This document shows, piece by piece, positions 45,966-58,346 of a stretch of DNA of 64,000 nucleotides. The stretch lies in assembly GCA_907163375.1 (NCBI GenBank), contig CAJQUW010017013.1, forward strand, positions 165,744-229,743, in the 5' to 3' direction. The number at the start of each line of letters is the position of its first letter. The stretch's first letter is position 1. Source of the stretch: Prostheceraeus crozeri. Lineage: Eukaryota; Platyhelminthes; Polycladida; Euryleptidae. A model generated the notes under the pieces. The model ran no database searches. It was not told the origin of the DNA and saw nothing but the letters and a program-made list of their open reading frames with translations. The position numbers were made by a program, and so were the translations under genes.

Positions 45966-46113
45966 CTGCAGAAGAGGAACATGTTGTCTTTGTTAGTCAC
46001 TGTTACAGCCTTGTCTTGTTGACATTGACAGCGAATAATGATGACGTGTGAAGTCACACCGCTCCCGCCTATCTTGCTACTGCTTTATCTCTGTGCTCCG
46101 AAATCCTGCCATT
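45966..46113. other. ENKD1 upstream intron, start
   Basis: The pyrimidine tract and acceptor directly upstream (minus strand) of the penultimate exon lie at about 45,966-45,985. Nothing else was seen. Confidence 0.6.
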
Positions 46114-46723
46114 CACAGAATTAAATATTTTGTTTATCTGCTTCGGTTTGCTAGAAGTGTGATTAATACGAAATCGCCGGCACATCGAGGAATCTATTAA
46201 GTGGGCAAAAAGGAATTCCTAATACCTTACAGAGATAGGAAAAAAAGTCGTGCGTCGCTTGCGGATTAATGTGAGTTCCAGCAAAGTGCTTCGATTGCCA
46301 AAATTCCTTCAGATTCGAAGAATTGAGATCATTGCGCACAAGTTTTCTCCTTAAGGTTGGTCCTTCCGATCATTATTAAAGAAAGTAGCAGGCGTAGGAA
46401 AATTCGTTCAGGTGATGATTTCACCATTTGTCTCCTCGGCATTTCTCACTGTATAGTGCATACATTGAATCGAAGCCAAGACATCGATGTGTGTTTTGGT
46501 GTGTGCGAAGTGATATCACAGCACGCACGCATCTCTCACTGGCTCTGTTGTCCTCTGCTGACAGCTTATTGTTTGCCATTTCCAATAGCAAGCGACGCAC
46601 GAATTATCCATTCGAGAAGGAGCAAGTTGTCTAATTCTGTGACGTGCCATTTCGATGTAAAGGTCGCATATAACCCTTCCTTTCTAGGAAACCGAAGCGC
46701 GCGCAGATGAATCTAATTCTGTG
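46114..46723 (+). mobile_element. hAT-like MITE, CACAGAATTAGA family, copy C (long variant)
   Basis: 610 bp, flanked by an exact 8-bp duplication CTGCCATT (46,106-46,113 and 46,724-46,731). The first half matches copy B; the right part differs and holds an extra terminus-like TCTAATTCTGTG at about 46,630-46,641, about 80 bp inside the true end. Confidence 0.9.
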
Positions 46724-46731
46724 CTGCCATT

Positions 46732-47460
46732 CGTGAGCGCTGATCTATCACCCGGACAGTGACGTCATCAGCACCACCCTTGCACTGCAGACTCGCATTA
46801 ACCTTATCCACACAGAGCTCTATCGATTTCCTTCTCATTAACTTCACAAGTGTTGCTCGGAATGACATGATATTCACGCTGCAATCATATTTCGTGTGTG
46901 GAATTTCTGATCTTGGTGTTCATTTACCCTAAACCGTTCATCTTCGCATTATAAAGAGCAATTCAAGACATATAATAACAAAATTTGACCAATTTTTCGA
47001 AAAGTTTTAACAATTTGGGTATAAATCACCTCAATGATTGCTGTGTTTCATGCCAATCTGGCTAAATGTACAAAGAAGGCACTTCTGAAGGCATAAAGAG
47101 GTTAATTCATCCTTTGAAAATGACCACTCGAATGCATTTTTGAATTTGCATTTTACAGCCTTGAAGAACTTTAAATGTTATTATAGTAAAGACGGACGAC
47201 TTGCAAATGCCTATGGAATTCAATCATAAGGAAAAGGCATAAAAATCATTACTTACATTGGCCATTACTATCAAAAGAAAAATAAGTAGTATCAATGTAA
47301 TATTTGATTGTTCGATGCTTTATTCGACTTGCATGTACAGTCTCAGTAAGACTTGTTTATTGTCATCGGTTCAAGACACCAAGGAAACGAATTTGTGTAG
47401 ATTTGTGTCCCGACCAGCCCTGCTTCGACTTAGAATGAAGGCAGCCCACGCAGACAATCT
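46732..47460. other. No gene recognised
   Basis: AT-rich sequence without supportable features. Confidence 0.45.
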
Positions 47461-47468
47461 GATTTTAA

Positions 47469-47985
47469 CACAGAATTGGACAACTTGCTTGTTCAGTCTT
47501 CGTTTCCTAGAAAGGAAGAGTTGGGAAGAAATGGCACACTGTCAAACAATAAGCTGTCAGCAAGCTTTGGACACCAGCAGTGCCGTGCGTGGTGTGATTT
47601 TGCAGGCGGAAAATATCTGCGCGTCTGGCGGATTTGAACCACCGTCTTATGGCACTCTAGGTAAACGTTCTACCAACAGAGCTATCGACAAGCGACGTAA
47701 GTCCTTAATTGAACTGGGCCTGCTAACTTCTTTGATACTAATAGGAAGGACCATCGCTATCATGAAAAATTGTACGCAAGGATCTGAATTCTTCGAATCT
47801 AAAGGGATCGTGGCGACCGAATCACTTTGAAGGAATTTACAGCAATCCGCAAGCGACAGACGACTTTTTCCTATCTCTGCAATGTAATAGGAATTCCTGT
47901 TTTACCACTTACTAAGCTACAGCATGCGCCATCGTTTTGGATTAGTTTACACCAGACTGAAAGAGTCAAAGAATGGAATAATGTG
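47469..47985 (-). mobile_element. hAT-like MITE, CACAGAATTAGA family, copy D, with tRNA-like segment
   Basis: Starts CACAGAATTGG and ends AATGTG, with GATTTTAA (47,461-47,468) and GGTTTTAA (47,986-47,993) as a 7-of-8 target duplication. The half near 47,700-47,950 matches copies A and B in orientation A. The other half differs and contains a tRNA-like segment. It is more diverged than copies A-C. Confidence 0.82.
47622..47692 (-). other. tRNA-like segment inside MITE copy D
   Basis: The minus strand reads TCGATAGCTCTGTTGGTAGA (D-arm/A-box) and, about 35 bases on, GGTGG-TTCAAAT-CCGCC, a well-paired T-arm with B-box. The acceptor ends do not pair and no proper anticodon stem is visible, so it is not a working tRNA gene. 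Confidence 0.6.
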
Positions 47986-47993
47986 GGTTTTAA

Positions 47994-48690
47994 AGACCCA
48001 ATAGACTTGTGATTCGGTTGTGTGATGTCTCTTGCGTAACTCCCATTGTCATCCAATGTGAAACAGATGCATCTCTCAGATCATCAACAAAAGGACAGAT
48101 TGAGATAAAAACCACTCAATTTCGAACGTCAATTAATTGAGAAGGCGATGTAATCTGCGCTAAAAAGCTTATTTTAAGTGCTGATTGTTTTCCGTATGAA
48201 ACACTTCACCAATAAAGTGAAGAGCCCTATCTTTGAGACCCGAGGGAGAGTTGAAGAAGACAGTTTCTAATGTAGTCTCAAATGACTTGTGAGCTACAGA
48301 GACTTCTTCTTTCTTAGGATAATGGTTGACGAAATTAGCGTCTGAGTTGTCAGCGAATTGCAGGAAAATTGAAAATTGAAGGATGAATAAAGAGACGAGA
48401 AATGATAGTGACTAAAATTAAACCTTTCCCGTAAAAACGATCAAAATCACTGCTTTTCTATCTAGTAATCAATGCCTAAATCGGAGGAAGAGAAGTGAAG
48501 AATAAGAGAAGAAATATTACATTAGTTGTGTGAAACGCCTGATAACAGGAAGATTGTCGTCAGTAGCTTCATTACATTCTAAGGAGTGATAGAAAAGTTT
48601 ATAAAATCTATTTTTTCGTTTTCCCTCTTTCCATCAATGTTGTGTTATTTTCTTTAATATCCATTGCTTTCAATCTTAGGCCTCCTGTTA
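47994..48690. other. No gene recognised
   Basis: I see nothing supportable here. Confidence 0.45.
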
Positions 48691-48762
48691 ATGACCTTTG
48701 TCTTTTTCTACTTCCACTACCAGCATGAGCGCAGCTACTTGTTGCACGTGCATGCGGAGTTG

Positions 48763-48910
48763 TGGAGCCCCGAGAGTGTCATTGGAAGTCGGCAGGAAGG
48801 GCATCCGGTCTCCGTGGCACAGTGGTGAAGTGATTGGCCTAGCGATCTGTCGGTGCAGAGGTGGAGCCCCGAGAGTGTCATTGGAAGTCGGCCGGAAGGG
48901 CATCGTCAGG
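48763..48910 (+). repeat. Duplicated SINE/LINE-tail-like sequence
   Basis: A block of about 45 bp (GTGGAGCCCCGAGAGTGTCA then TTGGAAGTCGGCAGGAAGGG) occurs twice, 98 bp apart. Between the copies, TCTCCGTGGCACAGTGG resembles a tRNA-type A-box, and GGCAGGAAGGGCATCCGG resembles the 3' tail of some RTE-type retroelements. This is probably SINE debris. Confidence 0.5.
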
Positions 48911-49224
48911 AAGGATGTGTCGGGATGATTTTCAACGTCGGTGAATTTGTACATTCAAGTCAATTCGACATTCCTGAACATTTTTTCATCTTCTGTTCGC
49001 TCTGTGTCCTGGTCTAGTCTGTCTGGTCTGTGTCTTGGTCAATCTCAAGATTTTCTTGCTAAACAATCAACACAAAGGAATAAATGGTAGGCTTCCGAGA
49101 ATGAACAAGGTTCAATCAGCGAAATGATCAATAGATGCGAAACAAAACCCCGGCCCTTCTGTAACCCTACGATTAAACTGATTATTCATTGCATGCAAAT
49201 CTTGAGGTGAAATCGCAGAGGTGC

Positions 49225-49840
49225 CCATCTGCACCTCCTCCTCTACCAACTGAGCTGCTACCGTCTGCATGCGACTAATGTGCGACTGGAAGGACTCGAA
49301 CACACGACCTCGAGATATCTGCACCTCCCCCTCTACCAACTGAGCTGCCACCGTCTGCATGCGGCTGGAAGGACTCGAACACACGTCCTCGAGATATCTG
49401 CACCTCCTCCACTACCAACTGAGCTGTCACCGTCTGCATGCGGCTGGAAGGACTGGAACCTACGACCTCGGGATATCTGCATCTCCTCCTCTACCAACTG
49501 AGCTGCTACCGTCTGCATGCGGCTGGAAGGACTCGAACACACGTCCTCGAGATATCTGCACCTCCTCCACTACCAACTGAGCTGTCACCGTCTGCATGCG
49601 ACTGGAAGGACTCGAACACACGTCCTCGAGATATCTGCACCTCCCCCTCTACCAACTGAGCTGCCACCGTCTGCATGCGACTGGAAGGACTCGAACACAC
49701 GTCCTCGAGATATCTGCACCTCCTCCACTACCAACTGAGCTGTCACCGTCTGCATGCGGCTGGAAGGACTGGAACCCACAACATCGGGATATCTGCACCT
49801 CCTCCTCTACCAACTGAGCTGCTACCGTCTGCATGCGACT
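49225..49840 (-). repeat. Tandem array of eight tRNA-like units, 79-bp period
   Basis: On the minus strand each unit has a near-canonical tRNA D-arm/A-box (AGCTCAGTTGGTAGAG) and, about 45 bases on, a B-box (TGTTCGAGTCC; two units have GGTTCCAGTCC). GTGCAGATATC in between resembles a GCA (Cys-type) anticodon loop. Acceptor stems and most T-stems do not pair, so these are not functional tRNA genes. Units differ mainly at A-box-adjacent and B-box bases. The phrase GACTAATGTGCG occurs only at the two outer edges. Confidence 0.8.
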
Positions 49841-50258
49841 AATGTGCGGCTAGAATGATCAAGTCTTCATTATCGGTTGTGATAGCAATTATATGAGAGC
49901 CGCTTATGAGGGAGACTAGACTTAACTATTCATTGAGTGATTTTGGTTCATATTTCAACAAAAATGTTCTGGACGAATGTTGTCATGCCGGCTATTGTGG
50001 AAGTGCAGTGTTTTCAAAAATCATACCCTGTTCAATATAAGTTCGCATTGGATCTGAGGGAAAATAGATTTTATATTTGAGCTTTCATTGTTTCTTCCTA
50101 ATGCCGGTGATACGAAGCAGTCCAATGCATCTGCTGTTTACAATCGCTGCTCATCTACTCATTCAGAATTTCCAAAAATTCCAGCGAGGACAACATCCAG
50201 TCTCTGTTGAGGAGAAGGCTAAACTCATCAGGCTTTCTGAAATCCCTCGAATTCAGCA
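49841..50258. other. No gene recognised
   Basis: I see nothing supportable here; a short plus-strand frame at 50,077-50,280 is unassigned. Confidence 0.4.
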
Positions 50259-50513
50259 GTGGCGAAGGATTCTTCTTTAGATGTGCGATTTCCTTCAGCT
50301 GTCAACTTCAACTGCCCCGTGTTTGAAGAACCGAAATCTAGTGTGCAGAGTGACGTGCGGTCACTCGTCACTCCGCTTGAGCGGGAACTTCGGATAAGAC
50401 GGAGGGAAATCTCTCTACCAAACCGTCCCGCTTATCCGGAAGTGTATTTGATAAATTCATCAGAGGAAGTGCATTCATTTTCCACTCCTGGCTTAAGAAC
50501 TGATTTCAACTGA
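50259..50513 (+). other. Unassigned exon-like frame
   Basis: About 84 codons ending in a stop, with a protein-like stretch LERELRIRRREISLPNRP then AYPEVYLINSSEEVHS. A possible acceptor (TCGAATTCAG) precedes it at about 50,250. I recognise no family. It may be a terminal exon of an unknown gene, a transposon piece or chance. Confidence 0.25.
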
Positions 50514-50812
50514 ACCTGATGGACACCTATCCTCCGTTGGCATGAGGAACAGTCGCGAAGGGAAAACACAGTCGTGCAAAAGATGTCAGACGAAGCGTCT
50601 CCTCATTATTGAAGTTAATTCGCGGAATCATAGTGAGTAACGGACACGTGAAGCGATAAAAACAATCCTCCGTCAAATTGTGACATCTCTTGATGCTGAA
50701 ATTTTGTCTTGATGAAGCGAATAACGCTGCCATGCGGAAATCCGCGGTGATGGATCGGGCAAATCCACCACCTCCCCTGCCACGCCGATCTCGTGATCAG
50801 TGGCGCTCCCCC

Positions 50813-53800
50813 GCATCTCAAAGCGCCCTCTCGGGATCTGTGGAGCCCTTCCGCTGATGAGAGCGCCCTCTCGGGATCTGTGGAGCCCTTCCGCTGATGA
50901 GAGCGTCCTCTCGGGATCTGTGGAGCCCTTCCGCTGATGAGAGCGCCCTCTCGGGATCTGTGGAGCCCTTCCGCTGATGAGAGCGGCCTCTCGGGATCTG
51001 TGGATGTGGAGCACCCCCGCTGTTCAGAGCGCCGATCTCGTGATCTGTGGCGCTCCCCCGCATCTCAAAGCGCCCTCTCGGGATCTGTGGAGCCCTTCCG
51101 CTGATGAGAGCGCCCTCTCGGGATCTGTGGAGCCCTTCCGCTGATGAGAGCGTCCTCTCGGGATCTGTGGAGCCCTTCCGCTGATGAGAGCGCCCTCTCG
51201 GGATCTGTGGAGCCCTTCCGCTGATGAGAGCGGCCTCTCGGGATCTGTGGATGTGGAGCACCCCCGCTGTTCAGAGCGCCGATCTCGTGATCTGTGGCGC
51301 TCCCCCGCATCTCAAAGCGCCCTCTCGGGATCTGTGGAGCCCTTCCGCTGATGAGAGCGCCCTCTCGGGATCTGTGGAGCCCTTCCGCTGATGAGAGCGT
51401 CCTCTCGGGATCTGTGGAGCCCTTCCGCTGATGAGAGCGCCCTCTCGGGATCTGTGGAGCCCTTCCGCTGATGAGAGCGGCCTCTCGGGATCTGTGGATG
51501 TGGAGCACCCCCGCTGTTCAGAGCGCCGATCTCGTGATCTGTGGCGCTCCCCCGCATCTCAAAGCGCCCTCTCGGGATCTGTGGAACACTTCTGCTGCTG
51601 AGAGCGGCCTCTCGCGATCTGTGGATCACTTCCGCTGATGAGAGCGTCCTCTCGGGATCTGTGGAACACATCCGCTGTTCAGAGCGTCCTCTCGGTATCT
51701 GTGGAGCACTTCTGCTGCTGAGAGCGTCCTCTCGGGATCTGTGGAACACTTCTGCTGCTGAGAGCGGCCTCTCGCGATCTGTGGATCACTTCCGCTGATG
51801 AGAGCGTCCTCTCGGGATCTGTGGAACACATCCGCTGTTCAGAGCGTCCTCTCGGTATCTGTGGAGCACTTCTGCTGCTGAGAGCGGCCTCTCGGGATCT
51901 GTGGAACACTTCCGCTGTTGAGAGCGTCCTCTCGGGATCTGTGGAGCACTTCTGCTGCTGAGAGCGTCCTCTCGGGATCTGTGGAACACTTCTGCTGCTG
52001 AGAGCGGCCTCTCGCGATCTGTGGATCACTTCCGCTGCTGAGAGCGTCCTCTCGGGATCTGTGGAACACATCCGCTGATGAGAGCGCCCTCTCGGGATCT
52101 GTGGAACACATCCGCTGCTGAGAGCGCCCTCTCGGGATCTGTGGAACACTTCCGCTTTTCAGAGCGTCCTCTCGGTATCTGTGGAGCACTTCTGCTGCTG
52201 AGAGCGGCCTCTCGGGATCTGTGGAGCACTTCCGCTGATGAGAGCACCCTCTCGGTATCTGTGGAGCACATCCGCTCATGAGAGCGGCCTCTCGGGATCT
52301 GTGGATCACTTCCGTTGATGAGAGCGCCCTCTCGGGATCTGTGGAACACATCCGCTGCTGAGAACGTCCTCTCGGGATTTGTGGAACACTTCCGCTGATG
52401 AGAGCGGCCTCTCGGGATCTGTGGAACACTTCTGCTGATGAGAGCGCCCTCTCGGGATCTGGGGAACACATCCGCTGCTGAGAGCGGCCTCTCGGGATCT
52501 GTGGAACACTTCTTCTGATGAGAGCGTCCTCTCGGGATCAGTGGAGCACTTCCGCTGATGAGAGCGTCCTCTCGGGATCTGTGGAACACTTCCGCTGCTG
52601 AGAGCGTCCTCTCGGGATCTGTGGAGCACATCCGCTGATGAGAGCGTCCTCTCGGGATCTGTGGAACACATCCGCTGCTGAGAACGTCCTCTCGGGATTT
52701 GTGGAACACTTCCGCTGATGAGAGCGGCCTCTCGGGATCTGTGGAACACTTCTGCTGATGAGAGCGCCCTCTCGGGATCTGGGGAACACTTCCGCTGATG
52801 AGAGCGCCCTCTCGGTATCTGTGGAGCACTTCCGCTGATGAGAGCACCCTCTCGGTATCTGTGGAGCACTTCCGCTGATGAGAGCGGCCTCTCGGGATCT
52901 GTGGAACACTTCTGCTGCTGAGAGCGCCCTCTCGGGATCTGTGGAACACTTCCGCTGATGAGAGCGCCCTCTCGGGATCTGTGGAGCACTTCCACTGCTG
53001 AGAGCGTCCTCTCGGGATCTGTGGAACACTTCCGCTGTTCAGAGTGTCCTCTCGGGATTTGTGGAACACATCCGCTGCTGAGAGCGGCCTCTACGGATCT
53101 GTGGAACACTTCCGCTGTTCAGAGTGTCCTCTCGGGATCTGTGGAGCACTTCCGCTGCTGAGAGCGTCCTCTCGGTACCTGTGGAGCACTTCCGCTGATG
53201 AGAGCACCCTCTCGGGATCTGTGGATCACTTCCGCTGATGAGAGCGCCCTCTCGGGATCTGTGGAACACATCCGCTGCTGAGAGCGCCCTCTAGGGATCT
53301 GTGGATCACTTCCGCTGATGAGAGCGCCCTCTCGGGATCTGTGGATCACTTCCGCTGATGAGAGCGTCCTCTCGGGATCTGTGGAACACTTCCGCTGATG
53401 AGAGCGGCCTCTCGCGATCTGTGGATCACTTCCGCTGCTGAGAGCGTCCTCTCGGGATCTGTGGATCACTTCCGCTGATGAGAGCGCCCTCTCGGGATCT
53501 GTGGAACACATCCGCTGCTGAGAGCGTCCTCTCGGGATCTGTGGAACACATCCGCTGCTGAGAGCGTCCTCTCGGGATTTGTGGAGCACTTCCGCTGCTG
53601 AGAGCGGGCTCTCGGGATCAGTGGAGCACATCCGCTGCTGAGAGCGTCCTCTCGGGATTTGTGGAACACTTCCGCTGATGAGAGCGGGCTCTACGGATCT
53701 GGGGAACACATCCGCTGCTGAGAGCGGCCTCTCGGGATCTGTGGAGCACATCCGCTCATGAGAGCGGCCTCTCGGGATCTGTGGATCACTTCCGCTGATG

Positions 53801-56800
53801 AGAGCGTCCTCTCGGGATTTGTGGAACACTTCCGCTGATGAGAGCGGGCTCTACGGATCTGGGGAACACATCCGCTGCTGAGAGCGGCCTGTCGGGATCT
53901 GTGGAGCACTTCCGCTGATGAGAGCGTCCTCTCGGGATCTGAGAAGCACTTCCGCTGATGAGAGCGGCCTCTCGGTACCTGTGGAGCACTTCCGCTGATG
54001 AGAGCACCCTCTCGGTATCTGTGGAGCACATCCGCTCATGAGAGCGGCCTCTCGGGATCTGTGGAACACTTCCGCTGATGAGAGCGCCCTCTCGGGATCT
54101 GTGGAACACATCCGCTGCTGAGAGCGTCCTCTACGGATCTGTGGATCACTTCCGCTGCTGAGAGCGGCCTCTCGGGATCTGTGGAACACTTCCGCTGATG
54201 AGAGTGGCCTCTACGGATCTGTGGAGCACTTCCGCTGATGAGAGCACCCTCTCGGTATCTGTGGAGCACTTCCGCTGATGAGAGCGCCCTCTCGGGATCT
54301 GTGGAACACATCCGCTAATGAGAGCGTCCTCTCGGGATCTGTGGAACACTTCCGCTGATGAGAGCGTCCTCTCGGGATCTGTGGAACACATCCGCTGCTG
54401 AGAGCGTCCTCTCGGGATCTGTGGAACACTTCCGCTGTTCAGAGTGTCCTCTCGGGATCTGTGGAACACTTCCGCTGATGAGAGCGTCCTCTCGGGATCT
54501 GTGGAGCACTTCCGCTGATGAGAGCGGCCTCTCGGGATCTGTGGAACACATCCGCTGCTGAGAGCGTCCTCTACGGATCTGGGGAGCACTTCCGCTGCTG
54601 AGAGCGTCCTCTCGGGATCTGTGGAACACTTCTGCTGATGAGAGCGCCTTCTCGGGATCTGTGGAACACTTCCGCTGATGAGAGCGTCTTCTCGGGATCT
54701 GTGGAACACATCCGCTGCTGAGAGCGCCCTCTCGGATCTGTGGAACACTTCTGCTGATGAGAGCGCCTTCTCGGGATCTGTGGAACACTTCCGCTGATGA
54801 GAGCGTCTTCTCGGGATCTGTGGAACACATCCGCTGCTGAGAGCGGCCTCTCGGGATCTGTGGAACACTTCCGCTGATGACAGCGTCCTCTCGGGATCTG
54901 TGGAGCACTTCCACTGCTGAGAGCGCCCTCTAGGGATCTGTGGAACACATCCGCTGATGAGAGCGTCCTCTCGGGATCTGGGGAGCACTTCCGCTGATGA
55001 GAGCGTCCTCTCGGGATCTGTGGAACACTTCCGCTGTTCAGAGTGTCCTCTCGGGATCTGTGGAGCACTTCCGCTGCTGAGAGCGTCCTCTAGGGATCTG
55101 TGGAACACATCCGCTGCTGAGAGCGCCTTCTCGGGATCTGTGGAACACTTCCGCTGATGAGAGCGTCTTCTCGGGATCTGTGGAACACATCCGCTGCTGA
55201 GAGCGGCCTCTCGGGATCTGTGGAACACTTCCGCTGATGACAGCGTCCTCTCGGGATCTGTGGAACACATCCGCTGCTGAGAGCGGCCTCTCGGGATCTG
55301 TGGAACACTTCCGCTGATGACAGCGTCCTCTCGGGATCTGTGGATCACTTCCGCTGATGAGAGCGCCCTCTCGGGATCTGTGGAGCACTTCCGCTGCTGA
55401 GAGCGTCCTCTCGGGATCTGTGGAACACATCCGCTGCTGAGAGCGGCCTCTCGGGATCTGTGGAACACTTCCGCTGATGACAGCGTCCTCTCGGGATCTG
55501 TGGAACACATCCGCTGCTGAGAGCGGCCTCTCGGGATCTGTGGAACACTTCCGCTGATGACAGCGTCCTCTCGGGATCTGTGGAGCACTTCCACTGCTGA
55601 GAGCACCCTCTAGGGATCTGTGGAACACATCCGCTGATGAGAGCGTCCTCTCGGGATCTGGGGAGCACTTCCGCTGATGAGAGCGTCCTCTCGGGATCTG
55701 TGGAACACATCCGCTGCTGAGAGCGGCCTCTACGGATCTGTGGAACACTTCCGCTGATGAGAGCGGCCTCTCGGGATCTGTGGAACACTTCTGCTGCTGA
55801 GAGCGCCCTCTCGGGATCTGTGGAACACTTCCGCTGATGAGAGCGGCCTCTCGGGATCTGTGGAACACATCCGCTAATGAGAGCGCCCTCTCGGGATCTG
55901 TGGAACACATCCGCTGATGAGAGCGTCCTCTCGGGATCTGTGGAACACTTCCGCTGTTCAGAGTGTCCTCTCGGGATCTGTGGAACACTTCCGCTGATGA
56001 GAGCGTCCTCTCGGGATCTGTGGAGCACTTCCGCTGATGAGAGCGGCCTCTCGGGATCTGTGGAACACATCCGCTATTGAGAGCGTCCTCTACGGATCTG
56101 GGGAGCACTTCCGCTGCTGAGAGCGTCCTCTCGGGATCTGTGGAACACTTCTGCTGATGAGAGCGCCTTCTCGGGATCTGTGGAACACTTCCGCTGATGA
56201 GAGCGTCTTCTCGGGATCTGTGGAACACATCCGCTGCTGAGAGCGTCCTCTCGGGATCTGTGGAACACTTCTGCTGATGAGAGCGCCCTCTCGGGATCTG
56301 TGGAACACTTCCGCTGATGAGAGCGTCTTCTCGGGATCTGTGGAACACATCCGCTGCTGAGAGCGGCCTCTCGGGATCTGTGGAACACTTCCGCTGATGA
56401 CAGCGTCCTCTCGGGATCTGTGGAACACTTCTGCTGATGAGAGCGCCTTCTCGGGATCTGTGGAACACTTCCGCTGATGAGAGCGTCTTCTCGGGATCTG
56501 TGGAACACATCCGCTGCTGAGAGCGTCCTCTCGGGATCTGTGGAACACTTCTGCTGCTGAGAGCGCCTTCTCGGGATCTGTGGAACACTTCCGCTGATGA
56601 GAGCGTCTTCTCGGGATCTGTGGAACACATCCGCTGCTGAGAGCGGCCTCTCGGGATCTGTGGAACACTTCCGCTGATGAGAACGTCTTCTCGGGATCTG
56701 TGGAACACATCCGCTGCTGAGAGCGGCCTCTCGGGATCTGTGGAACACTTCCGCTGATGACAGCGTCCTCTCGGGATCTGTGGAACACATCCGCTGCTGA

Positions 56801-58346
56801 GAGCGGCCTCTCGGGATCTGTGGAACACTTCCGCTGATGACAGCGTCCTCTCGGGATCTGTGGATCACTTCCGCTGATGAGAGCGCCCTCTCGGGATCTG
56901 TGGAGCACTTCCGCTGCTGAGAGCGTCCTCTCGGGATCTGTGGAACACATCCGCTGCTGAGAGCGCCTTCTCGGGATCTGTGGAACACTTCCGCTGATGA
57001 GAGCGTCTTCTCGGGATCTGTGGAACACATCCGCTGCTGAGAGCGGCCTCTCGGGATCTGTGGAACACTTCCGCTGCTGAGAGCGTCCTCTCGGGATCTG
57101 TGGAACACATCCGCTGCTGAGAGCGTCCTCTCGGGATCTGTGGAACACATCCGCTGCTGAGAGCGGCCTCTCGGGATCTGTGGAACACTTCCGCTGATGA
57201 CAGCGTCCTCTCGGGATCTGTGGAACACATCCGCTGCTGAGAGCGGCCTCTCGGGATCTGTGGAACACTTCCGCTGATGACAGCGTCCTCTCGGGATCTG
57301 TGGATCACTTCCGCTGATGAGAGCGCCCTCTCGGGATCTGTGGAGCACTTCCGCTGCTGAGAGCGTCCTCTCGGGATCTGTGGAACACATCCGCTGCTGA
57401 GAGCGGCCTCTCGGGATCTGTGGAACACTTCCGCTGATGACAGCGTCCTCTCGGGATCTGTGGAACACATCCGCTGCTGAGAGCGGCCTCTCGGGATCTG
57501 TGGAACACTTCCGCTGATGACAGCGTCCTCTCGGGATCTGTGGATCACTTCCGCTGATGAGAGCGCCCTCTCGGGATCTGTGGAGCACTTCCGCTGCTGA
57601 GAGCGTCCTCTCGGGATCTGTGGAACACATCCGCTGCTGAGAGCGCCTTCTCGGGATCTGTGGAACACTTCCGCTGATGAGAGCGTCTTCTCGGGATCTG
57701 TGGAACACATCCGCTGCTGAGAGCGGCCTCTCGGGATCTGTGGAACACTTCCGCTGCTGAGAGCGTCCTCTCGGGATCTGTGGAACACATCCGCTGCTGA
57801 GAGCGTCCTCTCGGGATCTGTGGAACACATCCGCTGCTGAGAGCGGCCTCTCGGGATCTGTGGAACACTTCCGCTGATGACAGCGTCCTCTCGGGATCTG
57901 TGGAACACATCCGCTGCTGAGAGCGGCCTCTCGGGATCTGTGGAACACTTCCGCTGATGACAGCGTCCTCTCGGGATCTGTGGATCACTTCCGCTGATGA
58001 GAGCGCCCTCTCGGGATCTGTGGAGCACTTCCGCTGCTGAGAGCGTCCTCTCGGGATCTGTGGAACACATCCGCTGCTGAGAGCGGCCTCTCGGGATCTG
58101 TGGAACACTTCCGCTGATGACAGCGTCCTCTCGGGATCTGTGGAACACATCCGCTGCTGAGAGCGGCCTCTCGGGATCTGTGGAACACTTCCGCTGATGA
58201 CAGCGTCCTCTCGGGATCTGTGGAGCACTTCCACTGCTGAGAGCGCCCTCTAGGGATCTGTGGAACACATCCGCTGATGAGAGCGTCCTCTCGGGATCTG
58301 GGGAGCACATCCGCTGTTCAGAGCGTCCTCTCGGGATCTGTGGAGC
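50813..58346. repeat. Minisatellite, 40-bp unit, about 188 copies, 7.5 kb
   Basis: Consensus parts: AGAGCGTCCTCTCGGGATCT then GTGGAACACTTCCGCTGATG. Variants at a few positions (GCGTCC/GCGGCC/GCGCCC, AACACTT/AGCACTT/AACACAT, GATGAG/GCTGAG/GTTCAG) recur in combinations. Higher-order structure is present at both ends (247-bp units at the left, a 680-bp repeat at the right). The minus strand lacks stops in all three frames over long stretches because 40 is not a multiple of three and the consensus has no stop on that strand. This is not a gene. Confidence 0.97.
50818..51558. repeat. Higher-order repeat, three 247-bp units
   Basis: Units start at 50,818, 51,065 and 51,312 and look essentially identical. 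Each has five 40-bp subunits plus a 47-bp odd block containing GATGTGGAGCACCCCCGCTG and GCGCTCCCCCGCATCTC. The identity points to recent amplification at this edge of the array. Confidence 0.93.

Noticed and set aside
49225-49840. Functional tRNA gene cluster
   Set aside because: A and B boxes are present, but acceptor stems and most T-stems do not pair, so a tRNA-derived tandem repeat is the safer reading.
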